Shown here one piece after another: positions 23,567 to 31,055 of a DNA stretch of 34,298 nt. A program made the translations under genes and the position numbers. The stretch's first letter is position 1, and each line of letters opens with the position of its first letter. The stretch is from a virus: the IMG/VR virus record IMGVR_UViG_3300035034_000644, positions 1-34,298 of that record; one strand, written 5' to 3'. The notes below the pieces were generated by a model. The model was not told the origin of the DNA, made no database searches, and was given only the letters and a program-made list of their open reading frames with translations.

Positions 23567-23974
23567 ATGGACTCACTCACCAAAAATAGGCGCACCACAA
23601 TGAAAGAGCAATTCAAGATAGCCACCAGTACAGCCCCCGCCACATTGGTTTTTGACCCTATGAACGAATACGGGGACACCGATCGCAGACAGTTGCTTGA
23701 CGCCTGTGGATACCTCCCACAATGGGCGCTGCAGCGCAATAAAGGTGAGGGCATGGCAGAGGCAATCGAACGTCAATACGTCTTTTACGCTGGCCAGATG
23801 ACGGGAGGGACAGTCACCCAAGAGGGCACCTATACATACCCGGGCGACCCTGACCTGCACCCTTACGTCGCTATACGCCCTGCAGGGGATGAGGGCACGA
23901 TGTATATATACCCTCATGCCATAGTGGCCATAACACACCCGGATAGGCCGGCATGGGTGAGCCGGTGTGACTGA
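23567..23974 (+). CDS. Hypothetical protein (135 aa)
   Basis: I do not recognise the family. The product is globular with many aromatic and Gly/Pro residues (TYTYPGDPDLHPYVAIRPAG, then EGTMYIYPHAI), suggesting a small beta domain. The start has AAGGGAAC upstream; a second ATG at 23600 in frame is possible. It is the last rightward gene before the convergent helicase gene, whose stop is 4 nt away. A GTTTAAAC site (23999) lies just beyond, inside the helicase end. Confidence 0.55.
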   Translation: MDSLTKNRRTTMKEQFKIATSTAPATLVFDPMNEYGDTDRRQLLDACGYLPQWALQRNKGEGMAEAIERQYVFYAGQMTGGTVTQEGTYTYPGDPDLHPYVAIRPAGDEGTMYIYPHAIVAITHPDRPAWVSRCD

Positions 23975-23978
23975 GTAA

Positions 23979-25340
23979 CTAACCCCCCATGAGGTGCTGT
24001 TTAAACAGTATCTCATGGTCTTCTTTACCCTCCGCCCTATCCCATACCAGCTCATCCACAGTACCCTCACCGATCAGCGTTTTGACCCTCACCTTGTGCT
24101 TCTGCCCACGACGCCAGATACGGGCAATGGTCTGCATACGGGCGTCGCGCGACCATATAGGTCCAAGCCATAGCATATCCGCCCCACCTTCATACAGATT
24201 AAGGCCGTGCCCTGCCGATTTCGGGTGCAATAAAAGCACTTCCCTTTCGCCGTCATTCCATTCCGCCATGGTTTTGTCGTTCAGCTCAGACCCCGGAAAC
24301 AGCTCAAGCAAACGCTCAAGGTCTGCTGCAAACCAATAGCAGACAATCACAGCCCCCCCGCGCGCCAAGATAGATGAAATCTCTATACGCGCGCGCTCAA
24401 GTTTGTAATCGCTCAGATACACGGCCTCGCCCCGCTGCCCCTCGTCGGTTCTGGACTGGTAAAGGAAGCCACTGGCACACTGCTGCAACTTGTTGGAGAG
24501 GATAGCCGCCGTATCGGCGGTGACGGTAACACCGGTCGTGCCCAACTCGACAGCCAGACTGCGGCGAAGCTCGTCGTACTGGAGACGAAGGGCAGGGGGG
24601 AGGGGGACGTATACCCGTTCATCGGACAGCTGGGGGAGCTGGTCGCGGTAGTCCGGCATGGTGTAAACAACGTCCTGTATTTTACCGGCTATCTTCTTAG
24701 CGGCCCAAGCGTACATTTCCCAATTATATTCATTGTAATCAGTAGGATAGAAATACTTACGCAAATACCCGTCCTTCCGGGTGCCGAGGCGTTCACCCCC
24801 ATCTACTATCAGCATCTGACCAAAAAGCCCCGTCCAGTCCTCAGATACCGGCGTACCAGTCATGCCGACGCGCCAAACGAAGTCCTTTAAACGCGGACGT
24901 ATGGCCTTGAACTGCGCCCCGCCTGTATTTTTTAACTTGGTCAGCTCGTCAATTACTAGGCCGTCAAACATTTCTTTGGCCTTAAATTCCCGAAACAACC
25001 ACGGCAAATTCTCGAAATTGATGCACACCACCTGCGCAGACGACCTCAGCGCGGACACTCTACGACCGGCGTTACTGCCCGACGCATCGGCCACCTCAAC
25101 GATGCCTTTGAGCTGCGCCCACTTGTCGCATTCGGTGGCCCATACGTTTTTACAGACTTTGACTGGCGCCACCACCAAAACACGTTTCAACACCCCCTCA
25201 GCCAGCAATTCGGCTATGGCCGTGAGTGAAACCACTGTTTTGCCCGCCCCCATGGCCGCCACCAGCAAGGTATGGTCAGTTTCAAACAGCCGTTCAACGG
25301 CCTGCACCTGATCGTGCGAAAAATCATCTAAAGTCAGCAT
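23979..25340 (-). CDS. SNF2/DEAD-type helicase-like ATPase
   Basis: A superfamily 2 protein of 453 aa. Motif I is AAMGAGKTVV with Lys34. Motif Ia lies in VLVVAPVKVCKNVW. Motif II is LVIDELTK, a DELT variant of DEAx. Motif III is GMTGTPVSEDW. In the second lobe ILARGGAVIVCYWFAADLER, HPKSAGHGLNL and QTIARIWRRGQKHKV are motifs IV-VI of SNF2-like enzymes. Phage members are usually called DNA helicases; DNA translocation is known of the family, strand separation not proven. It runs leftward against its neighbours and overlaps the VRR-NUC gene by 17 nt, so the pair forms one operon. Sites GTTTAAAC at 23999 and GTGTAAAC at 24661 lie inside. Confidence 0.9.
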   Translation of the reverse strand: MLTLDDFSHDQVQAVERLFETDHTLLVAAMGAGKTVVSLTAIAELLAEGVLKRVLVVAPVKVCKNVWATECDKWAQLKGIVEVADASGSNAGRRVSALRSSAQVVCINFENLPWLFREFKAKEMFDGLVIDELTKLKNTGGAQFKAIRPRLKDFVWRVGMTGTPVSEDWTGLFGQMLIVDGGERLGTRKDGYLRKYFYPTDYNEYNWEMYAWAAKKIAGKIQDVVYTMPDYRDQLPQLSDERVYVPLPPALRLQYDELRRSLAVELGTTGVTVTADTAAILSNKLQQCASGFLYQSRTDEGQRGEAVYLSDYKLERARIEISSILARGGAVIVCYWFAADLERLLELFPGSELNDKTMAEWNDGEREVLLLHPKSAGHGLNLYEGGADMLWLGPIWSRDARMQTIARIWRRGQKHKVRVKTLIGEGTVDELVWDRAEGKEDHEILFKQHLMGG

Positions 25341-25650
25341 GGCTAAACTCCGTGGTCATCTCGTGCAGCACTTCTATCTCTTGCAAAACCTGATCGGCCA
25401 GCTCTTTTGAATCCACCAACCGGACGTTGGCGCCGTGCTCGTGTAAGTCTGTCATCACCCGTTGTTGAGCTGGGGACACCTTACCGGTGCCGGCAGGGGT
25501 TTTTAGTTCTACGAACATCACTACGCCTTTATAGACAATCAGCGCATCAGGAAAGCCCTGACGTGAACGGCTTTCCAGCTTATCGAACGTCATGCCGAGG
25601 CTCTTTGCCCGGTGGCGTAAATAGTCTTGTAACGCTCTTTCGGTTTTCAT
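25324..25650 (-). CDS. VRR-NUC domain nuclease
   Basis: A 108-residue stand-alone VRR-NUC domain of the PD-(D/E)xK superfamily. Catalytic elements are Glu4 in the first helix, GFPD (Asp35), VELK (Glu48, Lys50) and a later SPAQQ (Gln near 61). Family members such as FAN1 and phage versions cut branched or flapped DNA, for example Holliday junctions. It is the first gene of a leftward two-gene operon with the SNF2-type helicase, which suggests joint processing of branched replication intermediates. The promoter must lie in the short gap shared with the methyltransferase gene. Confidence 0.9.
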   Translation of the reverse strand: MKTERALQDYLRHRAKSLGMTFDKLESRSRQGFPDALIVYKGVVMFVELKTPAGTGKVSPAQQRVMTDLHEHGANVRLVDSKELADQVLQEIEVLHEMTTEFSHADFR

Positions 25651-25673
25651 TGTTTTTTCTCTTGGTTGGTGTA

Positions 25674-25684
25674 TAGTCCTACTA
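25674..25684. promoter_or_regulatory. TAGTNNNACTA palindrome in the divergent gap before the methyltransferase
   Basis: TAGTCCTACTA followed by TTATAGTACC. The TACTAT/TATTAT part resembles a -10 box reading rightward into the methyltransferase. The site lies between the divergent nuclease and methyltransferase genes, so one regulator could control both. Confidence 0.55.
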
Positions 25685-25720
25685 TTATAGTACCTCTATT
25701 AACTTAAAAAGGAAATGAAA

Positions 25721-26449
25721 ATGCCCGTTACTTTGATGCAAGGCGACTGCCTTGAGCGCATGAAAGAGATACCGACCGGCTCGGTCGATATGGTTCTTAC
25801 CTCGCCCCCCTACAATATGAATTTGCGGATACGAAACGGAAAATATTGCAGCCGGCAAATTGTCAAAGAAATAAGCACAAAATACAGCAATTTTAATGAC
25901 AACAAGCCTATGGATGAATATTTTGATTTCAACAAGAAAGTTATTTTGGGGTGCCTGAGAGTTGCCGATACTGTTTTTTACAATGTCCAAATATTGACCG
26001 GCAACAAGCCTGCTCTTTTTAGGTTAATGGGGGAATTTCACGACAAAATAAAAGAGTTTATTGTGTGGGATAAAATCAATTCTCAACCTGCTATTGGCGC
26101 GGGCGTTATGAACTCTCAGTTTGAAATTATTTTGGTATTGCAAAATTCGGCACCTGAAAGTAGAGCCTTTTCGTCTGCGCGATTTAAAAGAGGCGCACTA
26201 TCTAATTTATGGGGCATAAAAAGAGGAAAGAGGGGGCATAAAGATCACGGGGCGGTTTTCCCCGAGGCGTTGGCAAACACTGTGATAGATAATTTTTGCC
26301 CTAAAAATGGCGCAGTGTTAGACCCGTTTATGGGGACAGGAACCACAGGAATAGCGTGTGTAAATACTGGCCGCCAATTTATCGGCATTGAACTGGATAA
26401 AGCGTATTTCGACGTGGCAGAAAAAAGAATACTGGACGCACAGCAATAG
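25721..26449 (+). CDS. DNA methyltransferase, beta-class (N4-cytosine or N6-adenine)
   Basis: Near the N-terminus TSPPYN (residues 27-32) is catalytic motif IV. Near the C-terminus DPFMGTGTTGIA (from Asp201) is AdoMet-binding motif I, and FIGIELDKAYFDVAEKRI follows. This order defines beta-class enzymes, and the SPPY form is common in N4-cytosine and some N6-adenine methylases. I chose the ATG at 25721 because AAGGA is 7-8 nt upstream; the ATG at 25715 is too close. The gene is visibly richer in A and T than its neighbours, with codons such as AAT, AAA and TTT frequent, which suggests recent acquisition. No restriction endonuclease is next to it, so it is probably an orphan or anti-restriction methylase. 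Confidence 0.9.
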   Translation: MPVTLMQGDCLERMKEIPTGSVDMVLTSPPYNMNLRIRNGKYCSRQIVKEISTKYSNFNDNKPMDEYFDFNKKVILGCLRVADTVFYNVQILTGNKPALFRLMGEFHDKIKEFIVWDKINSQPAIGAGVMNSQFEIILVLQNSAPESRAFSSARFKRGALSNLWGIKRGKRGHKDHGAVFPEALANTVIDNFCPKNGAVLDPFMGTGTTGIACVNTGRQFIGIELDKAYFDVAEKRILDAQQ

Positions 26450-26460
26450 TCCCGCTACCA

Positions 26461-26471
26461 TAGTACTACTA
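26461..26471. promoter_or_regulatory. TAGTNNNACTA palindrome before the Fe-S nuclease gene
   Basis: TAGTACTACTA, with a related TAGTCCCGCTA at 26447-26457 just before it. It lies between the methyltransferase stop and the next start, about 20 nt before that gene, where a promoter or operator is expected. Confidence 0.55.
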
Positions 26472-26491
26472 TTCAACTACTGGAGAATAAC

Positions 26492-27667
26492 ATGCCTACC
26501 AAACACCTAACCTACGGCGGCTCCACCATCGCCCGCACACTGGCCTGCCCCGGCTGGGCCAGCCTAGCTAAACAGATGCCGCCACAAACCGGCCAAGGCT
26601 CAGACGCCGCGAACGAGGGGACAGCCTTGCATGACGCTATGGAGTTTCTGGTAAATAGCGACCAGACCCCGGACGCTTGCGCGAAGATGTTTTTCAATAA
26701 AATTTTAATCACCGATGAACTGCTGGAGACGCGTTTACACCCTGCTTACGACGCCATGCTTGAGCTTCTGGACGATTACGACGTACCAGTAGACGGCGCT
26801 ACTATGGTGGAGCCGTTCGTGGAGATAATACCGAACTTAGCCGGTGGCTCCATCGACCTGCTGGCGCTCAGCCGCGACCGCAAGACCGTCATTGTGATCG
26901 ACTACAAGTTCGGTTTTATGCCCGTCTCCCCGGAAGAGAACAAACAGCTGCTATTTTACGGGCTGTGTGCCGACGCCGACCCCACCACGGCGCCGTGGTT
27001 TGAGGAAGCTGAAAATCTGGTGCTGGCCATCATTCAGCCGGCGAACGCAGGGGCTGAATACGAGCAATATAAGGCAGAAAAATGGTGCGCACCTATAGCC
27101 GTGCTGGACGCCTTTGAGTCTGAGGTGGCCGCCGCCATATCGGAAGCCGAGGGCGATAACCCTCGCTTCAATACCGGCGACCATTGCCAGTACTGCCCCG
27201 CTGAGGTGATCTGCCCTATAAAGACCGGGCAGGCCGCCGTGGCCGCCAAGCTGCCGGCAGTAGCGGTAGAAACACTGGATACCTTCCTGCCTATGCTGGG
27301 CAGCCTTGAGAAGTGGATAGCCGCGGTAAAGGCCATGGCGCAAGAGCAGCTTGAAAAAGGCGCCGAGGTGAAGGGGTTTAAACTTGTTAACAAGCGCCCG
27401 ACACGGGTATGGACAAACAAGACTGAAGTGGAAGCCCTGCTGAAGAAAAACCGCAAGCTGAAAGTGGTCGATGTCTACAAACGAGAGCTGAAATCGCCGG
27501 CGCAAATGGAAAAAGTTTTAGCTGAAAAAGGGCTTGACCAGAGTTTGATAACCGACTATATTTCAAGTGTCTCATCGGGAACCACCATAGCCCCGGCCAG
27601 TGACAAACGAGAGGCAGTATTACCCCGTGCAGCGATGCGGGCCGCTTTAGAAAGGCTCCCTCAGTGA
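26492..27667 (+). CDS. Cas4/RecB-like PD-(D/E)xK nuclease with Fe-S cysteines (DUF2800-like)
   Basis: Catalytic elements are GGSID (Asp122) and IDYK (Asp137, Lys139). Four cysteines, Cys19 near the start (ACPGW) and Cys232, Cys235 and Cys241 (HCQYCPAEVIC), match the split [4Fe-4S] set of Cas4, AddB and related nucleases. Length (391 aa) and sequence style match the phage family DUF2800, usually found beside phage polymerase genes. It is probably an exonuclease in recombination or DNA breakdown. The C-terminal 130 residues (from KLPAVAVETLDTFLPMLGSL) form a helical domain seen in DUF2800-type proteins. It precedes the putative ssDNA-binding protein. GTTTACAC (26733) and GTTTAAAC (27376) sites lie inside. 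Confidence 0.85.
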   Translation: MPTKHLTYGGSTIARTLACPGWASLAKQMPPQTGQGSDAANEGTALHDAMEFLVNSDQTPDACAKMFFNKILITDELLETRLHPAYDAMLELLDDYDVPVDGATMVEPFVEIIPNLAGGSIDLLALSRDRKTVIVIDYKFGFMPVSPEENKQLLFYGLCADADPTTAPWFEEAENLVLAIIQPANAGAEYEQYKAEKWCAPIAVLDAFESEVAAAISEAEGDNPRFNTGDHCQYCPAEVICPIKTGQAAVAAKLPAVAVETLDTFLPMLGSLEKWIAAVKAMAQEQLEKGAEVKGFKLVNKRPTRVWTNKTEVEALLKKNRKLKVVDVYKRELKSPAQMEKVLAEKGLDQSLITDYISSVSSGTTIAPASDKREAVLPRAAMRAALERLPQ

Positions 27668-27720
27668 CCTAAAGCACCAAACGACTATCAATAGCCTAAC
27701 CATAGAAAAGGAAGTGCAAA

Positions 27721-28473
27721 ATGTCACAGTTACCGATTGACCCGAAAAGTTTGCTTGCCGGATTCCAGAAAGCCCAACAGCGCTCAGAAATGGCGTCCGA
27801 AGAAGGTGCCTATCTGAAGATGGACAAGGGCGGCGTATGGATGTACGGCAGCGAAGAAATCGAGGTGGAGGACGGCTCTTTGTGGGCTATCAACCCGGCC
27901 ACCATGTCCACCGGCTTTGCCGCGTGGGACGACGACGGCGGCGGCAAGATGGGTGAAGAAATGGCATCCATTCTGTCCGACGATATTGTGCTGCGTAACC
28001 AGCTCCCTGACGTCGGTGCGCCGTGGAAGCCCCAAACCGGTATGCAGCTCAAGTGCATGGACGGCGAAGATAAAGACGTTGAAGTACTGTACGCCACGAC
28101 CAGTAAAGGCGGCACCAAAGCGTTTAAAGTCATCGTGAGTGCTATCACTGCCCGGATTCAATCAGGCAAGGCAGGTGTCGTGCCAGTAGTTCAGCTTTGC
28201 TCCGACAGCTACAAGCACAAAAAGTACGGCAAGATTTATACGCCGGAACTGAAGGTGGTTGATTGGCTGGGCATGGACGCATTGCCTAAGACGGCTGCAG
28301 CCGAACCTAAGCCCGAGCCTGAGCCAGAGTTCGAGGAAGTAGACGAAGACGACGCACCACCCCCGGCTCGCCGCAGTACACGCAGAGCCAAACCGGAGGC
28401 GGACGCGCCAGACGAAGACGAAGGTGAGGAAGCGGCAAAACCGGCCCGCCCCCGTCGCCGTCAGCGTAAGTAA
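27721..28473 (+). CDS. Probable single-stranded DNA-binding / replication accessory protein
   Basis: The first 190 residues look like an OB-like beta domain with many aromatic and Gly residues (KMDKGGVWMYGSEEIEVEDG). The last 60 residues are low-complexity and acidic (EPEPEFEEVDEDDAPP), then end in a basic cluster (RPRRRQRK). A folded DNA-binding core with an acidic tail is the layout of phage ssDNA-binding proteins such as T7 gp2.5. Position between a Fe-S nuclease and DNA polymerase is also typical. The unusual basic end after the acidic tail is not standard for SSBs. No family is claimed with certainty. An AAGGAAG site precedes the start, and a terminator follows. Confidence 0.65.
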   Translation: MSQLPIDPKSLLAGFQKAQQRSEMASEEGAYLKMDKGGVWMYGSEEIEVEDGSLWAINPATMSTGFAAWDDDGGGKMGEEMASILSDDIVLRNQLPDVGAPWKPQTGMQLKCMDGEDKDVEVLYATTSKGGTKAFKVIVSAITARIQSGKAGVVPVVQLCSDSYKHKKYGKIYTPELKVVDWLGMDALPKTAAAEPKPEPEPEFEEVDEDDAPPPARRSTRRAKPEADAPDEDEGEEAAKPARPRRRQRK

Positions 28474-28495
28474 CGGATAAGCAGTGCAAACAACG

Positions 28496-28519
28496 CCCCT
28501 GTTTCGGCAGGGGTTTTTT
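28496..28519 (+). terminator. Rho-independent terminator after the ssDNA-binding-type gene
   Basis: A 6-bp CCCCTG/CAGGGG stem with a 6-nt loop is followed by six T residues, about 22 nt after the stop. It separates this gene from the polymerase group, which probably has its own promoter. Confidence 0.85.
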
Positions 28520-28530
28520 ACCCCCTTAAA

Positions 28531-28541
28531 TAGTGAGACTA
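28531..28541. promoter_or_regulatory. TAGTNNNACTA palindrome between terminator and next gene
   Basis: TAGTGAGACTA lies 2 nt before the ATG at 28544, right after the terminator. It overlaps the ribosome-binding zone and could serve as operator for the 137-aa gene and polymerase. Confidence 0.5.
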
Positions 28542-28543
28542 CC

Positions 28544-28957
28544 ATGGATTACGCCAGCGAGAAGAGCAAAAGAGCATCAAAAACAGCCACTAAAATCACC
28601 GAAGCGTTCGTGACCGAGATGGTCAGCAACTTTTCAACCGACAGCACCGACACCCCCGAGGAAGCGTTCGACGTCGTGCGCACCTTGGCCTACGTACTGG
28701 CCGAGGCATCCACCACCATATACCTAGCCATGTCTATGCAGGACTGCGCGACCGTGGAGGATATGCGCGAGGCCAGCGAGGAAGCGCAACATGCGGCCAT
28801 AAAGAAGACATTAGACGCTGTTATGACAGACGTTAGAGACGCCGTTAGACGCGCGACAGGGGTGTCTTTGAAGCACGGCGTAGTTGAGTGCAGTCGGGAT
28901 GAGCTTGATGCGCAGCTGGCCATGCACCAAGGCCGTAGCGCCGGAGCTAAGCAATAA
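28544..28957 (+). CDS. Hypothetical helical protein upstream of DNA polymerase (137 aa)
   Basis: I do not recognise the family. The product is helical and acidic (MDYASEKSKRASKTATKITE), with many Ala, Glu, Asp and Thr residues and no enzymatic motif. An open frame extends upstream to 28484, but that would cross the terminator, so the ATG at 28544 is chosen. The stop is 2 nt before the polymerase ATG, so the two are probably co-translated. Confidence 0.6.
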   Translation: MDYASEKSKRASKTATKITEAFVTEMVSNFSTDSTDTPEEAFDVVRTLAYVLAEASTTIYLAMSMQDCATVEDMREASEEAQHAAIKKTLDAVMTDVRDAVRRATGVSLKHGVVECSRDELDAQLAMHQGRSAGAKQ

Positions 28958-28959
28958 TC

Positions 28960-30966
28960 ATGGATATCGTACTGCTGGATTTCGAGACACGTTCCCGAAC
29001 TGATCTGGCTAAGGCTGGCGCGTATAAATACGCGTCATGCCCGACTACCGGAATCCTGTGCATGTCGGCCATAGATCACACAACCGGGGATGAATGGCTG
29101 TGGTATCCAGACACCCAGCCTTTCCCCGCCTCACTCCGCAGGGCTTTACAACAAACCGATCTGGTGGCCGCTGTAAACGCCGAGTTCGATAAGGGGATAT
29201 GGGAATTTATCGCAGCGCCTGACCACGGCGCGCCCCGGCTCAGCCCTGACGTCTGGTACTGTATAGCCGCACAGTGTCGTGTAAACGCTATGCCGTCCAG
29301 TCTGGAGAACGCCGCCAGAGCGCTGGGACTTACCAAGAGAAAAGACCCCCGAGGCAAGCAGCTCATAAAAGCCCTGAGCATACCTGACCCTAAAACCGGG
29401 GAGTTCACCGAGTCCCCCGTACTATTGAAAGAAATGGGCGCCTACTGCCTGCAAGATTCACGACTGGCGCGCCAAGTCATGGGGCTGACCCGGATGATGA
29501 GCGCGACGGAACACAAAGACTGGCTGATAACCTGTGGCATAAACGAGAAGGGGGCCAAGGTAGATGTCGAGCTGGCGCGGCTGGCAGTCACCTACGCCGA
29601 TGCTGAGCGCGGCGAAATAGCAAAACAGCTGACCGAGTTAACGGGCGGCAAAATCACAAAACACACTCAAGCCGTCCGCGTTCGTAACTGGCTGCTGGAT
29701 GAGTGCGACAATGACCCTGAAGTAAGGGCGTTAATGACCGTCAAAAAAGGCGACGTTGAGAAACTGTCGCTGGACAAAGACGTAAGGGCCACACTGCTGG
29801 AGGCGCAGAACCAATCTGGATACCTGCTGTGCCAGCTGACCGCTGACGTTCTGGAGTTGGTAGACCTCGGCAGTAAATCCAGCGTGTCAAAATTCCAGCG
29901 TATGCTGGACATGGCGGAAGACGACGACCGGGTGCGAGGGGCGTTCGTCTTTGCCGGCGCTGGCCAGACCCAACGTTTTGCATCTAGGGGGTTGCAGCTG
30001 CACAACATGCGGCGGGACTGTTGGAGTGCGGAAGAAACGAAAAGCCTGAAGGGGAATATGGCGAAGCGTATCGAGCTGGCCAACGTCATGGAGTCTTTGT
30101 CTAAGCTGCTACGCCCTGCACTGATACCTGCCCCCGGCCATTCCTACGTAGTGTCGGACTGGTCGGCAATCGAGGGCCGCGTTTTGCCGTGGCTGACCAA
30201 CGACCCGCGGTCTGAATCAGTGCTTGATGTTTTCCGCAGCGGGGCTGATATCTACATAGCCACGGCTAAGGGCATGGGCATAACCGATCGGCAGATCGGC
30301 AAGGTGGCCACGCTGGCGCTGGGGTATCAAGGTGCGGTCGGTGCGTTTCAAGCCATGGCGAAGAATTATGGGCTGATACTGTCCGAAAGTGAAGTGCTCA
30401 AGATCGTGTTTAAATGGCGTGATGCCAACCCTTGGGCGGTCGATTACTGGCGCGCATGTGAAAAAGCAGCGCTCAAAGCTATGCGCCACCCGGGGGCCAT
30501 GGTCGAGATAGGAAAGTGTCACTTCATGTTTGTCGAGGGGCTGATGGGCGGGACACTGTGCGGCATTTTGCCAGACGGCACAGTAATCCAGTACCCTAAT
30601 GCTCGACTGGATTATGTGAAAGGGAAGTACGGCGGCAAGTGGCAAGTAAGCTACGCAAAAGCCAGCATCCGGCCTAAAGCCGACGCCAAAGAATGGCCGC
30701 GCCACTCCCTGTACGGCGGGCTGATCGCGGAAAACTTTTCTCAAGGTACGGCAGGGGCAATACTGAAGCACTCACTCAGGGAACTGGAAAAGGTGCGCGC
30801 GCCGGTGGCTTTTCATGTTCACGATGAGATAATCGAGGAGGTCCCCTTCGCTGAGGTTGAGTCCCGCAGCCGTCAGCTACAGACAATTATGGAAACGCCG
30901 CCTGTTTGGGCTGCTGGCCTGCCACTGCAGGCAAAGCCCAGCGTTATGACCCGGTACGGTAAATAA
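28960..30966 (+). CDS. DNA polymerase, family A
   Basis: A 668-residue replicative polymerase. The N-terminal 3'-5' exonuclease has DFETRS (Asp7, Glu9) and a later GAYCLQDSRLA near residue 165. Polymerase motif A is VVSDWSAIEGRVLPWL (catalytic Asp near 400). Motif B is RQIGKVATLALGYQGA near 444. Motif C is HVHDEIIEEV near 620. Motif A with AIEGR instead of QIELR, and GYQ in place of YG, are typical of the phage branch that encodes only exonuclease and polymerase. No 5'-3' exonuclease domain is present. It sits with the nuclease, ssDNA-binding-type and primase-helicase genes, so it probably copies the phage genome. A GTGTAAAC site lies at 29279. Confidence 0.95.
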   Translation: MDIVLLDFETRSRTDLAKAGAYKYASCPTTGILCMSAIDHTTGDEWLWYPDTQPFPASLRRALQQTDLVAAVNAEFDKGIWEFIAAPDHGAPRLSPDVWYCIAAQCRVNAMPSSLENAARALGLTKRKDPRGKQLIKALSIPDPKTGEFTESPVLLKEMGAYCLQDSRLARQVMGLTRMMSATEHKDWLITCGINEKGAKVDVELARLAVTYADAERGEIAKQLTELTGGKITKHTQAVRVRNWLLDECDNDPEVRALMTVKKGDVEKLSLDKDVRATLLEAQNQSGYLLCQLTADVLELVDLGSKSSVSKFQRMLDMAEDDDRVRGAFVFAGAGQTQRFASRGLQLHNMRRDCWSAEETKSLKGNMAKRIELANVMESLSKLLRPALIPAPGHSYVVSDWSAIEGRVLPWLTNDPRSESVLDVFRSGADIYIATAKGMGITDRQIGKVATLALGYQGAVGAFQAMAKNYGLILSESEVLKIVFKWRDANPWAVDYWRACEKAALKAMRHPGAMVEIGKCHFMFVEGLMGGTLCGILPDGTVIQYPNARLDYVKGKYGGKWQVSYAKASIRPKADAKEWPRHSLYGGLIAENFSQGTAGAILKHSLRELEKVRAPVAFHVHDEIIEEVPFAEVESRSRQLQTIMETPPVWAAGLPLQAKPSVMTRYGK

Positions 30967-30983
30967 GCCGACACCAAAAAATA

Positions 30984-31012
30984 ACCCCCAGCAAGAAAAC
31001 CTGCCGGGGGGT
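30984..31012. terminator. Stem-loop after DNA polymerase
   Basis: An approximately 8-bp G+C-rich stem with one mismatch and a 10-nt loop. Only on the minus strand is a T-run (TTATTTTTT) present, yet no leftward gene precedes it. Rightward termination would be weak. It may reduce read-through into the primase gene. Confidence 0.35.
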
Positions 31013-31055
31013 AAAGGCGCGCTACCACACACACCAACAACGAGAGAACTACTGT

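Noticed and set aside
23573-24070. 165-aa minus-strand frame at the convergent junction
   Set aside because: Overlaps both the 135-aa gene and the helicase end, with no coding character.
26951-27505. 184-aa minus-strand frame
   Set aside because: Shadow of the Fe-S nuclease gene, which has catalytic motifs on the plus strand.
28484-28543. Upstream extension of the 137-aa gene
   Set aside because: It would run through a clear intrinsic terminator.
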